The notes: generated by a model from the letters alone, not told the origin. Shown: positions 1 through 6,146, counted from the first letter of the stretch. The stretch is DNA of 6,146 nucleotides from an uncultured Mycoplasma sp. (GCA_905209745.1 CAJLUG010000060.1:1-6146), one strand, 5' to 3'. Numbers and translations are program-made.

Positions 1-571
1 CATGATTCTAGGAGATAATATCTTCTATGGAAATGGTTTTGATGAAATTCTAGCCAATGCCACAGAAAATGCTAAGAATGGTCATGCAACGATATTTGGA
101 AATCAAGTAAAAGACCCAGAACGTTTTGGTATTATGGAATTAGATGATAATAATAACGTCATTAGTGTAGAAGAAAAACCAATAAATCCAAAATCAAACT
201 ATGCCATTACAGGATTATATTTTTATCCTAAAGGAGTATCAGAAAAAGCCAAACAAATTAAACCATCTCCTCGTGGAGAATTAGAAATTACAAGTTTAAA
301 CGACTTATATCTCCAAGAAAAAAATCTAAAAGCAGAAATACTAGGAGAAGGATTTACTTGGTTTGATACAGGAACATTCGAAAGTCAACTAGATGCAGCC
401 AATATGATTAGAACTATTGAAAATAACATTGATAAAGTAATCTGTTGCCCAGAAAAAATAGCTTATAAAAAGAACTGGATTACAACGGCAGAACTACAAG
501 AAAGAGCAGACTTATTAAAGAAAAATAGTTACGGAAAATACTTACAAAAAGTTATTGATAAAAGAAAGTAG
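1..571 (+). CDS. rmlA: Glucose-1-phosphate thymidylyltransferase RmlA, 3' part (5' end outside window)
   Basis: This enzyme joins glucose-1-phosphate to dTTP, giving dTDP-glucose and pyrophosphate, the first step of dTDP-L-rhamnose synthesis in the cytosol. Only the last 189 residues are present. RmlA is usually about 290 residues, so roughly the first 100, including the N-terminal nucleotide-binding loop, lie upstream. The visible reading frame opens with an LGDNIFYG motif (fragment residues 3-10), which in whole RmlA proteins sits near residue 110. The ATG at position 2 is therefore an internal Met, not the start. Other family motifs are VEEKP (56-60), GLYFYP (71-76), PRGELEIT (90-97) and WFDTGTFES (120-128). 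D5 and D122 match the two Asp residues that hold the catalytic metal in this family. The gene ends in TAG, and its last bases form part of the rmlC ribosome binding site. Identification as RmlA is strong, helped by rmlC, rmlD and rmlB following in order. Confidence 0.96.
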   Translation, partial: MILGDNIFYGNGFDEILANATENAKNGHATIFGNQVKDPERFGIMELDDNNNVISVEEKPINPKSNYAITGLYFYPKGVSEKAKQIKPSPRGELEITSLNDLYLQEKNLKAEILGEGFTWFDTGTFESQLDAANMIRTIENNIDKVICCPEKIAYKKNWITTAELQERADLLKKNSYGKYLQKVIDKRK

Positions 572-579
572 AGGATAAA

Positions 580-1152
580 ATGAAAAAAATAGAAACAAAT
601 TTATTAGATTGTTATATCATTGAACCAGATAGATTTGGAGATGATAGAGGATATTTTTCTCCATACTTTATACAGAAAAATTTTGATGACTTAGGCTTTG
701 AAAAAGTAGTCCAAGCCAACCGTAGTAAAAGTAGTAAAGGAGTAGTACGTGGACTTCACTTTCAAAAAGATCCAAAGTGCCAAGCAAAAATCGTAGAAGT
801 AATTCATGGAAAAGCAATCGATGTTGTAGTAGATATTAGAGAAGACTCTCCTACCTATGGAAAGTGGACAAGTGTCTTATTAACAGAAGATAATAATAGA
901 CAACTATTTGTTCCACGTGGCTTTGCTCATGGCTTTGTAAGTCTAGAAGATGATACTATTTTCCAATATTTAATCGATAATGATTATGCTCCAGAATTAG
1001 AAGATGGAATTCTTTGGAATGATGAAGAGTTAGGAATTAACTGGAATGAAATATTTGAAGAATATAATATTGACAATCCACTTTTATCAGAAAAAGATCA
1101 AAAAAGGGAACCATTATCAAAATGTAAAACAAAATTTAGGAGGAATAAATAA
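580..1152 (+). CDS. rmlC: dTDP-4-dehydrorhamnose 3,5-epimerase RmlC
   Basis: RmlC epimerises dTDP-4-keto-6-deoxyglucose at C3 and C5, giving dTDP-4-keto-L-rhamnose. The protein has 190 residues, the usual size for this cupin-fold family, so it looks complete. Visible landmarks are DDRGYF (21-26), the VVRGLHFQ motif (55-62) with the catalytic-position His at H60, VDIREDSPTYGKW (84-96), the VPRGFAHGF motif (111-119), Y130 at the position of the catalytic Tyr, ILWND (144-148) and a C-terminal LSEKD (169-173). The start at 580 is backed by an AGAGG Shine-Dalgarno that overlaps the rmlA stop, with 8 nt between the two genes. The stop codon shares one base with the rmlD start (TAATG), which favours translational coupling. 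No defects are seen. Confidence 0.97.
   Translation: MKKIETNLLDCYIIEPDRFGDDRGYFSPYFIQKNFDDLGFEKVVQANRSKSSKGVVRGLHFQKDPKCQAKIVEVIHGKAIDVVVDIREDSPTYGKWTSVLLTEDNNRQLFVPRGFAHGFVSLEDDTIFQYLIDNDYAPELEDGILWNDEELGINWNEIFEEYNIDNPLLSEKDQKREPLSKCKTKFRRNK
1138..1143 (+). promoter_or_regulatory. Ribosome binding site of rmlD
   Basis: A full AGGAGG sits inside the last codons of rmlC, 8 nt before the ATG at 1152. It fixes the rmlD start even though that start overlaps the rmlC stop by one base. Confidence 0.85.
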
Positions 1153-2018
1153 TGAAATATTTAATTACAGGTGTCAAAGGGCAACTAGGATATGATATTA
1201 CAAGAGAATTAGAAAAGCGTGGTATTTTTGATTACTTAGCTGTCGATATTGATGAGATGGATATTACCAATAGAGAACAAGTAATGGCAATTGTAAAAGA
1301 ATATCATCCTGATGTAATTTGTCATTGTGCAGCTTGGACGGCAGTAGATAAAGCAGAAGATAATGAAGAAGCATGCGAAAAAGTAAATGTAGAAGGAACG
1401 AAAAATATTACCGATGCATCTCTAGAAGTAGATGCCAAACTAATCTATTTATCAACAGATTATGTTTTTGATGGAACAAAAGAAGGATATTACACAGAAG
1501 AAGATCAAGTAAATCCAAAAAGTGTATATGGAAAAACAAAATACTTAGGAGAAGAAGAAGTAAGAAGAAATAACAAACATTTTATTGGCAGAATTTCTTG
1601 GGTCTTCGGAATTAATGGAGGAAACTTTATCAAAACAATGTTAAAATTATCAGAAAATCATGATAGCTTAAATGTTGTAGATGACCAAGTAGGATCTCCT
1701 ACTTATACAGTAGATTTAGCGAAGATTTTAGTTGATATGTCAGAAACTGATAAATATGGAACTTATCATATTACTAATGAAAATTACTGCTCATGGGCAG
1801 AATTTGCAGAATATATTTTTAAAAGTAATGATAAAGAAACCAAAGTAAATAAAGTAACAACAGAAGAATATCTAGAATTAACGGGTACCAAACAAGCGTA
1901 TCGTCCAAGAAATTCCCGCCTATCAAAAGATAAATTAGAAAGCGCTGGATTTGATCGTCTTCCAACTTGGCAAGATGCAACCGATAGATATTGTAAAGAA
2001 TTAGTAAAGAAGAGGTAA
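1152..2018 (+). CDS. rmlD: dTDP-4-dehydrorhamnose reductase RmlD
   Basis: RmlD carries out the last step of the pathway, the NAD(P)H-dependent reduction of dTDP-4-keto-L-rhamnose to dTDP-L-rhamnose. It has 288 residues, normal for the family. It is an extended short-chain dehydrogenase: a dinucleotide-binding GxxGxxG at G7, G10 and G13, the CHCAAWTAVDKAE segment (57-69) typical of RmlD, and STDYVFDG (101-108). The Thr/Tyr/Lys catalytic set falls at T102, Y126 and K130, the last two within a YGKTK motif. This spacing matches characterised RmlD enzymes. RPRNSRLS (261-268) is another RmlD landmark in the substrate-binding part. Its ATG overlaps the rmlC TAA and is preceded by a strong AGGAGG. 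Four bases separate it from rmlB. No frameshift or missing key residue is seen. Confidence 0.97.
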   Translation: MKYLITGVKGQLGYDITRELEKRGIFDYLAVDIDEMDITNREQVMAIVKEYHPDVICHCAAWTAVDKAEDNEEACEKVNVEGTKNITDASLEVDAKLIYLSTDYVFDGTKEGYYTEEDQVNPKSVYGKTKYLGEEEVRRNNKHFIGRISWVFGINGGNFIKTMLKLSENHDSLNVVDDQVGSPTYTVDLAKILVDMSETDKYGTYHITNENYCSWAEFAEYIFKSNDKETKVNKVTTEEYLELTGTKQAYRPRNSRLSKDKLESAGFDRLPTWQDATDRYCKELVKKR

Positions 2019-2022
2019 GAAT

Positions 2023-3027
2023 ATGAAATATTTAGTAACCGGAGGAGCCGGATTTATAGGAAGTAATTATTTACATTATGTAGTAAATAAATATGAAGAT
2101 GATTTCTTCGTATGTTTAGATGCCTTAACATATGCAGGAAACTATAATAATATTAAGAGCTTAGAAAATAAGAAAAACTATAAATTTGTTCACGGAGATA
2201 TTACGGATAGAAATTTTGTTAACAAATTATTTGAACAAGAACATTTCGATGTAGTAATAAACTTCGCAGCAGAGTCTCATGTAGATAACTCTATTAAAAA
2301 TCCAGAAATCTTTTTAACAACCAATATTATTGGAACAGAAGTATTGATGGATGCTTGTCTAAAATATGGTATTAAAAGATATCATCAAGTATCTACAGAT
2401 GAAGTCTACGGAGACTTACCATTAGATAGACCTGATTTACTATTTAAAGAGACAACACCAATCCATACCTCAAGTCCATATTCAACTAGTAAAGCAAGTG
2501 CTGACTTATTAGTTATGGCATATTATAGAACGTATGGTCTACCTGTAACAATCAGTCGTTGCTCTAACAATTATGGACCATATCAATTCCCAGAAAAGTT
2601 AATTCCAGTAGTAATATCAAAAGCTCTAAAAAATGAAAAAGTACCAGTATATGGTACAGGAGAAAATGTAAGAGACTGGATTCATGTTCATGACCATAAT
2701 GTAGGAGTAGACTTAATCGTAAGAGAAGGAAAAGTAGGAGAAGTCTATAACCTTGGAGGACACTCCGAAAGAAACAATTTAACAATCGTAAAAACAATAT
2801 TAAAACAACTTGGTAAAAGTGAAGACTTAATCGAGTTTGTTGCAGACAGAAAAGGACATGACTTACGGTATGCCATCGACTCTTCTAAAGTAGAAAAAGA
2901 ATTAGGATGGAAGAGAAGTTATACTTTCGAAGAAGGAATTAAAGAGACAATTGATTGGTATGTTGCTAACCAAGATTGGATAGAAAACATCTTATCTGGG
3001 GAATATAAGAATGCATATAAAGACTAA
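2023..3027 (+). CDS. rmlB: dTDP-glucose 4,6-dehydratase RmlB
   Basis: RmlB converts dTDP-glucose to dTDP-4-keto-6-deoxyglucose with a bound NAD, the second step of dTDP-rhamnose synthesis. The 334-residue protein is near the usual length. It has the N-terminal Rossmann motif TGGAGFIG (6-13), LDALTYAGN (32-40) with D33 placed to bind the NAD ribose, the NFAAESHVD stretch (80-88), the dehydratase triad T125-D126-E127 in STDEVYG, and Y153/K157 in YSTSK. TDE rather than a simple Ser/Thr separates true 4,6-dehydratases from epimerases. SNNYGPYQFPEKLIP (181-195) and RDWIHVHDH (217-225) are further RmlB signatures. The start follows an AGAGGT Shine-Dalgarno that runs into the rmlD stop, 4 nt upstream. 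A terminator hairpin begins within its own TAA, so it is probably the last gene of this operon. Confidence 0.97.
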   Translation: MKYLVTGGAGFIGSNYLHYVVNKYEDDFFVCLDALTYAGNYNNIKSLENKKNYKFVHGDITDRNFVNKLFEQEHFDVVINFAAESHVDNSIKNPEIFLTTNIIGTEVLMDACLKYGIKRYHQVSTDEVYGDLPLDRPDLLFKETTPIHTSSPYSTSKASADLLVMAYYRTYGLPVTISRCSNNYGPYQFPEKLIPVVISKALKNEKVPVYGTGENVRDWIHVHDHNVGVDLIVREGKVGEVYNLGGHSERNNLTIVKTILKQLGKSEDLIEFVADRKGHDLRYAIDSSKVEKELGWKRSYTFEEGIKETIDWYVANQDWIENILSGEYKNAYKD

Positions 3028-3053
3028 CTTGGCATAATATGTCAAGTTTTTTT
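3026..3053 (+). terminator. Intrinsic terminator after rmlB
   Basis: A 10-bp stem (3026-3035 with 3039-3048, one G-T wobble, 3-nt loop AAT) is followed directly by an unbroken T run to 3053. The left arm starts with the last two bases of the rmlB stop codon. The stem is A/T-rich but long, and the position exactly at the operon end fits a Rho-independent terminator. Confidence 0.85.
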
Positions 3054-3068
3054 ACTTTAGAATAAGAC

Positions 3069-3097
3069 TTGAAATTTCTTTAGTATTTCGCTATGAT
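3069..3097 (+). promoter_or_regulatory. Predicted sigma-A-type promoter for the ceo unit
   Basis: A -35 box TTGAAA (3069-3074) and a -10 box TATGAT (3092-3097) are separated by the optimal 17 nt. Each differs from consensus by one base. Transcription would start at about 3104, leaving a leader of under 30 nt, too short for a riboswitch. An 8-bp palindrome, GAAATTTC (3071-3078), overlaps the -35 box and might be chance. The promoter lies between a terminator and a well-placed ribosome binding site, which makes it credible. Confidence 0.75.
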
Positions 3098-3120
3098 AAC
3101 AATATAGAGTTTATGTAGTT

Positions 3121-3125
3121 GGAGG
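3121..3125 (+). promoter_or_regulatory. Ribosome binding site of the ceo-like gene
   Basis: GGAGG is followed by 6 nt and then the ATG at 3132. It is the only good start signal in this leader and sets the gene start. Confidence 0.8.
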
Positions 3126-3131
3126 ATTTTA

Positions 3132-4091
3132 ATGAAGACAATTGGTTTCATAATACCATTGAAAGAAAATGAAAAAAGACGCGTTTTATTACCGAAAGAT
3201 ATAGAGAAAATAGAAAAAAAAGAATATTTATTTTTTCAAAAAGGCTATGGAGAAGTCTTAGGTATTTCTGATAGTGAATATGAACAAAAAGGTGTAAATG
3301 TTGTTGCGTTCGAAGAAGTATTAAAACAAGATATTATCTGTGACCCTAAAATAGGAGATGCCCCTTATTTAGAACAATTAAAAGAGAATCAAACAATTTT
3401 TGGTTGGATTCATGCTGTTAAAAATAAAGAATTAACGGATATTTTATTGAATAAAAAAATAACTTGTATTGCATTTGAAGATATGTTTTATAAGAATAGA
3501 CATGTTTTTTATAAAAATAATGTTTTAGCAGGAGAAGCCGCTTGTTATCATGCTATTAATTTTTTAGGAAGATTACCAGATAATTTACATGCAGCTATTA
3601 TAGGAAATGGGAATACAGCACATGGTGCTTATAAAACACTATCCAAATTAGGAGTAGAAGTAGATATTTATCCAAGAAAATTAGAAAGTTTATTAAGAGA
3701 TAATATAAAAAAATATGACTTAATTGTAAATTGTGTATTATGGGATGTAAAAAGATGTGACCACATTATTTATAAAGAAGATTTAAAGAAAATGAAAAAA
3801 AATAGTATGATTATTGATATCAGTTGTGATCAGAGTGGAGCCATTGAATCAAGTCATGCAACTACAATAGATAATCCTATATATATGGTAGATGGTGTGA
3901 TTCATTATGTTGTAGACCATACCCCAAGTATCTTTTATCAAACATTTAGTATAGAATGTTCTAAAATAATTCCAGAATATATAAACGATTTAGTTCTAGA
4001 AGAAAAAAATGAAGTGTTAGAACAAGCAACAATTATGAAAGATGGAAAAATCATAGATCAAAAAATAAATGATTATCAAAAAAGAGGTTAA
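3132..4091 (+). CDS. ceo: N5-(carboxyethyl)ornithine synthase-type opine dehydrogenase
   Basis: This family reductively condenses pyruvate with the side-chain amine of an amino acid using NAD(P)H; the Lactococcus enzyme makes N5-(1-carboxyethyl)-ornithine and also accepts lysine. The protein has 319 residues, close to the Lactococcus one. It belongs to the alanine dehydrogenase/transhydrogenase fold. Landmarks are PLKENEKRRVLLP (9-21) with Arg residues at the pyruvate-binding position, GYGEVLGI (38-45), DPKIGDA (71-77) with K73, GWIHAV (91-96) with H94, AGEAA (133-137), a Rossmann GNGNTA (158-163), ISCDQSGAIE (230-239) and VDHTPS (261-266). The last motif, together with EDMF (116-119), separates it from plain alanine dehydrogenase. 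It is the first gene after the predicted promoter and lies 3 nt before the ATP-grasp gene. Its place in a sugar-polymer locus suggests that the product decorates a glycan. The amine substrate (ornithine, lysine or other) cannot be read from the sequence. Confidence 0.85.
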   Translation: MKTIGFIIPLKENEKRRVLLPKDIEKIEKKEYLFFQKGYGEVLGISDSEYEQKGVNVVAFEEVLKQDIICDPKIGDAPYLEQLKENQTIFGWIHAVKNKELTDILLNKKITCIAFEDMFYKNRHVFYKNNVLAGEAACYHAINFLGRLPDNLHAAIIGNGNTAHGAYKTLSKLGVEVDIYPRKLESLLRDNIKKYDLIVNCVLWDVKRCDHIIYKEDLKKMKKNSMIIDISCDQSGAIESSHATTIDNPIYMVDGVIHYVVDHTPSIFYQTFSIECSKIIPEYINDLVLEEKNEVLEQATIMKDGKIIDQKINDYQKRG

Positions 4092-4094
4092 AAA

Positions 4095-4955
4095 ATGAAT
4101 ATATATGATACAAAAATTAGAAATTATATCCCAACATCAATCTTTACGAAATATTATTATAAAAAAGTAATGAACAAGAAACTAAATTTAAAAAATCCCA
4201 AAACATTTAATGAAAAATTAAATTGGCTAAAACTCCATTATCGTAATCCAATAATGCCAACATTAGTAGATAAATATGAAGTAAGAAACTATATCAAAAA
4301 GAAAATAGGTAAAGAATATCTTGTTCCTTTAATTGGTGTATATAACTCATTTGAAGAAATTAATTTTGACAAATTACCAAATCAATTTGTGATAAAGTGT
4401 AATCATGATAGTGGTAGCTATGTAGTTTGTGAAGATAAATCTAAACTAGATTGGAATAAAGTAAGAGAAAAAATCACGAGTCATTTAGACAATAATTATT
4501 ATTATCAATGGAGAGAGTGGCCATATAAAAAAATTAAACCTAAAATCCTCATTGAAAAATATATGGAGGATAAATCTACGCATAGTTTTGATGATTATAA
4601 ATTTATGTGTTTTGATGGAGAAGTGGATTCTGTCATGGTTTGTACAGATAGAAAAAGTGGTACACCTAAATTTCGCTTCTATGATAAAAACTGGAATTTA
4701 AAAAAATATAATAAGGCATCTTTAAATGATAATTCAAAAGTTACCGCTAAAAAACCCAAGAGAATTAAAGAAATGTTTGAATTAGCATCCAAACTATCAA
4801 AAGGATTTCCTTTTGTTAGAGTAGACTTATATTATGCTAATAATAAAATTTATTTTGGAGAATTAACATTTTTTCCTCAAGCAGGCTGGGACCCTAATAT
4901 TGTAGAAGAAATAGATAAAAAGTTAGGAGATAAAATAAAACTAAAAAAAAGATGA
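4095..4955 (+). CDS. TupA-like ATP-grasp protein (putative uronate-amino acid ligase; often labelled glycosyltransferase)
   Basis: The protein of 286 residues matches the TupA-like ATP-grasp family, named after a teichuronopeptide gene of an alkaliphilic Bacillus. ATP-grasp enzymes activate a carboxylate as acyl-phosphate and join it to an amine or similar group. Members are frequent in polysaccharide loci and have been predicted to attach amino acids to sugar acids; database labels such as glycosyl transferase probably mislead. Landmarks are NPKTFNEKLNWLK (34-46), DKYEVRNYI (59-67), the FVIKCNHDSGS segment (98-108) with K101 as likely ATP-binding Lys, ILIEKYM (151-157), DDYKFMCFDG (166-175), and FVRVDLYY (240-247) followed by IYFGELTFFPQAGWDP (252-267), where D244 and E256 are likely metal ligands. 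No signal peptide or membrane segment is seen, so it is cytosolic. The start follows an AGAGG site overlapping the upstream stop, 3 nt away. The family call is firm; the substrate is inferred. Confidence 0.85.
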   Translation: MNIYDTKIRNYIPTSIFTKYYYKKVMNKKLNLKNPKTFNEKLNWLKLHYRNPIMPTLVDKYEVRNYIKKKIGKEYLVPLIGVYNSFEEINFDKLPNQFVIKCNHDSGSYVVCEDKSKLDWNKVREKITSHLDNNYYYQWREWPYKKIKPKILIEKYMEDKSTHSFDDYKFMCFDGEVDSVMVCTDRKSGTPKFRFYDKNWNLKKYNKASLNDNSKVTAKKPKRIKEMFELASKLSKGFPFVRVDLYYANNKIYFGELTFFPQAGWDPNIVEEIDKKLGDKIKLKKR

Positions 4956-4971
4956 AAGAAGGAATTGAGTA

Positions 4972-5952
4972 ATGAAAAAAGTATTAATTACAGGTGGAGC
5001 AGGGTTCATTGGTTTCCATCTAAGTAAAAAATTATTAGAAAATGGATATCAAGTAATTGCTATAGATAATTTAAATGATTACTATGACATTAGGTTAAAA
5101 GAAGAAAGACTAAATATTTTAAAAAATCATGATAATTTTTCTTTTATAAAACTAGATATTTCCGAAAAAGAAAAAATGGTAGATTTATTTAAAAAAAATC
5201 AATTTAATATTGTGATTAACTTAGCTGCCCAAGCAGGGGTAAGATATAGCATTACTCATCCAGAATCTTACATTACATCTAATATTATAGGTTTTTATAA
5301 TATATTAGAATGTTGTAGAAACTATCCAGTGGAACATTTATTGTTTGCATCATCCAGTTCTGTTTACGGTAAAAACGAAAAAGTACCATATGCTACAACG
5401 GATAAAACAGATTATCCAGTAAGCTTATATGCCGCAACGAAAAAAAGTGATGAATTAATGGCCTATGCTTACAGTAATTTATACGATATTAAAGCAACTG
5501 GTCTTAGATTCTTTACTGTTTATGGACCATATGGAAGACCAGACATGGCATATTTTTCTTTCACGAAAAACATTTTCGAAAATAAAGAAATAAAAATTTT
5601 TAATAATGGTGATATGTACCGTGATTTTACTTATATAGATGACATTGTAGAAGGAATATATAGATTGTTAAATAAAACTCCTAAAAAAGATCAGTATGGA
5701 GTACCATTTAAAGTATATAATATAGGTAATAATAAACCAGTAAAAATTAGTGAGTTTGTATCAATTCTAGAAAAAGAAATTGGTAAAACCGCTATAAAAA
5801 AGTATTTACCAATGCAACCAGGAGACGTATATCAAACCTATGCAGATATAGAAGATTTAAAAGAAGAAACAGGATTTACTCCTACAACCTCTATAGAAGA
5901 AGGTTTACATAATTTTATTAATTGGTATGAATATTTTTATAAAGGAAGATAA
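4972..5952 (+). CDS. NAD-dependent UDP-sugar epimerase, probable UDP-glucuronate 4-epimerase
   Basis: This extended SDR enzyme probably interconverts UDP-glucuronate and UDP-galacturonate. The 326-residue protein has the NAD motif TGGAGFIG (7-14), DNLNDYYD (32-39), LAAQAGVRYSI (84-94), ASSSSVYG (126-133), the YAATK catalytic motif with Y153 and K157, RFFTVYGPYGRPDMA (179-193) and RDFTYIDDI. The AAQAGVRYS and GRPDMA stretches are typical of glucuronate 4-epimerases rather than GalE. T182 and R189 keep the same spacing from Y153/K157 as the residues reported to handle the carboxylate in the Bacillus cereus enzyme (T178 and R185 there, as I recall it). The start has an AAGGA site 8 nt upstream. 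The gene lies 16 nt after the ATP-grasp gene and 3 nt before the next one. A UDP-glucose dehydrogenase to supply UDP-glucuronate is not in the window. An epimerase acting on another UDP-sugar acid is the main alternative. Confidence 0.88.
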   Translation: MKKVLITGGAGFIGFHLSKKLLENGYQVIAIDNLNDYYDIRLKEERLNILKNHDNFSFIKLDISEKEKMVDLFKKNQFNIVINLAAQAGVRYSITHPESYITSNIIGFYNILECCRNYPVEHLLFASSSSVYGKNEKVPYATTDKTDYPVSLYAATKKSDELMAYAYSNLYDIKATGLRFFTVYGPYGRPDMAYFSFTKNIFENKEIKIFNNGDMYRDFTYIDDIVEGIYRLLNKTPKKDQYGVPFKVYNIGNNKPVKISEFVSILEKEIGKTAIKKYLPMQPGDVYQTYADIEDLKEETGFTPTTSIEEGLHNFINWYEYFYKGR

Positions 5953-5955
5953 AAA

Positions 5956-6146
5956 ATGGAAAAGATATGTGTATATACTTGTATAACAGGAAATTATGAT
6001 GATTTAAAAGAAGTAAAAATAAAAGAAAATAATATTGATTATATTTGTTTTACTAACAACAAGGAATTAACATCTAATAGTTGGAAAATAATTTATATTG
6101 AAGATAATTCGTTAGATAATCACTATCTATCTAGAAAAATAAAAAT
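5956..6146 (+). CDS. DUF616 (TOD1/MUCI70-like) putative glycosyltransferase, 5' part (3' end outside window)
   Basis: An open frame runs from the ATG at 5956 off the end of the window, giving 63 whole codons plus two bases. It starts with MEKICVYTCITGNYDDL (1-17), then has YICFTNN (29-35), SWKIIYI (42-48), and an HYLSRKIKI end (56-64, the last residue inferred from two bases). A short beta strand followed by a TxITGxYD turn, then a CFTN strand and a conserved R-K-IK segment, is how DUF616 proteins begin. The family is assigned a glycosyltransferase-like fold; plant members include TOD1 and MUCI70. An AAGGAA site at 5942-5947 overlaps the end of the epimerase gene, and only 3 nt separate the two, so it belongs to the same operon. 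Donor and acceptor are unknown. The call rests on the N-terminus alone. Confidence 0.72.
   Translation, partial: MEKICVYTCITGNYDDLKEVKIKENNIDYICFTNNKELTSNSWKIIYIEDNSLDNHYLSRKIK

Noticed and set aside
2..4. ATG at the window edge as the true start of rmlA
   Set aside because: It is followed at once by the LGDN motif that sits near residue 110 of whole RmlA proteins, so about 100 residues are missing and this Met is internal.
2564..2797. Minus-strand open frame of 77 codons
   Set aside because: It lies wholly inside rmlB on the opposite strand, is a Leu/His-rich low-complexity translation, resembles no family I know, and is a shadow of the rmlB coding bias.
3028..3131. Riboswitch or small RNA in the intergenic gap
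   Set aside because: The gap is filled by terminator, promoter and ribosome binding site; the predicted leader is under 30 nt.
3132..4091. Alanine dehydrogenase as the function of the first gene in unit 2
   Set aside because: The fold is shared, but DPKIGDA, GWIHAV and VDHTPS match carboxyethylornithine synthase and not alanine dehydrogenase, which is also longer (about 370 residues).
4972..5952. UDP-glucose 4-epimerase (GalE)
   Set aside because: The AAQAGVRYS and GRPDMA motifs are of the glucuronate epimerase type; GalE has different sequences at these places.
1..6146. CRISPR arrays, tRNA or rRNA genes, insertion sequences, toxin-antitoxin genes
   Set aside because: No spaced repeats, no cloverleaf-like segments, no transposase motifs or terminal inverted repeats were seen, and coding genes fill almost all of the window.

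Overview
The window is a piece of a cell-surface polysaccharide locus from a low-GC bacterium, most likely a member of the Bacillota. The evidence is strong A/T bias at third codon positions, AGGAGG/GGAGG-type ribosome binding sites before most genes, a sigma-A-like promoter, dense packing on one strand, and standard code use (TAA, TAG and TGA all serve as stops, TGG as Trp). The species cannot be named from the sequence. All eight genes are on the plus strand. The two end genes are cut by the window edges.

Region 1 (1-3027) is a complete dTDP-L-rhamnose set in the order rmlA (3' part only), rmlC, rmlD, rmlB. Spacing is 8 nt or less, with one 1-nt stop/start overlap. Together these genes turn glucose-1-phosphate and dTTP into dTDP-L-rhamnose. 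A hairpin plus T-tract directly at the rmlB stop (3026-3053) should end this transcript.

Region 2 (3028-3131) is the only real gap. It holds that terminator, a near-consensus promoter (TTGAAA, 17 nt, TATGAT) and a strong ribosome binding site, so a new transcription unit starts here.

Region 3 (3132-6146) is more A/T-rich by eye. It encodes four tightly spaced genes: an N5-(carboxyethyl)ornithine synthase-type opine dehydrogenase, a TupA-like ATP-grasp protein, a UDP-glucuronate 4-epimerase-type sugar epimerase, and the start of a DUF616 (TOD1/MUCI70-like) putative glycosyltransferase.

The most interesting reading concerns region 3. One enzyme could make a carboxyethyl amino acid. A second could provide UDP-galacturonate, whose carboxylate can form an amide. 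The ATP-grasp protein belongs to a family predicted to join amino acids to uronic acids. The unit may therefore build a rhamnose- and uronate-containing wall or capsular polymer decorated with an opine-type amino acid. Family assignments are well supported by motifs; the combined pathway is inference.
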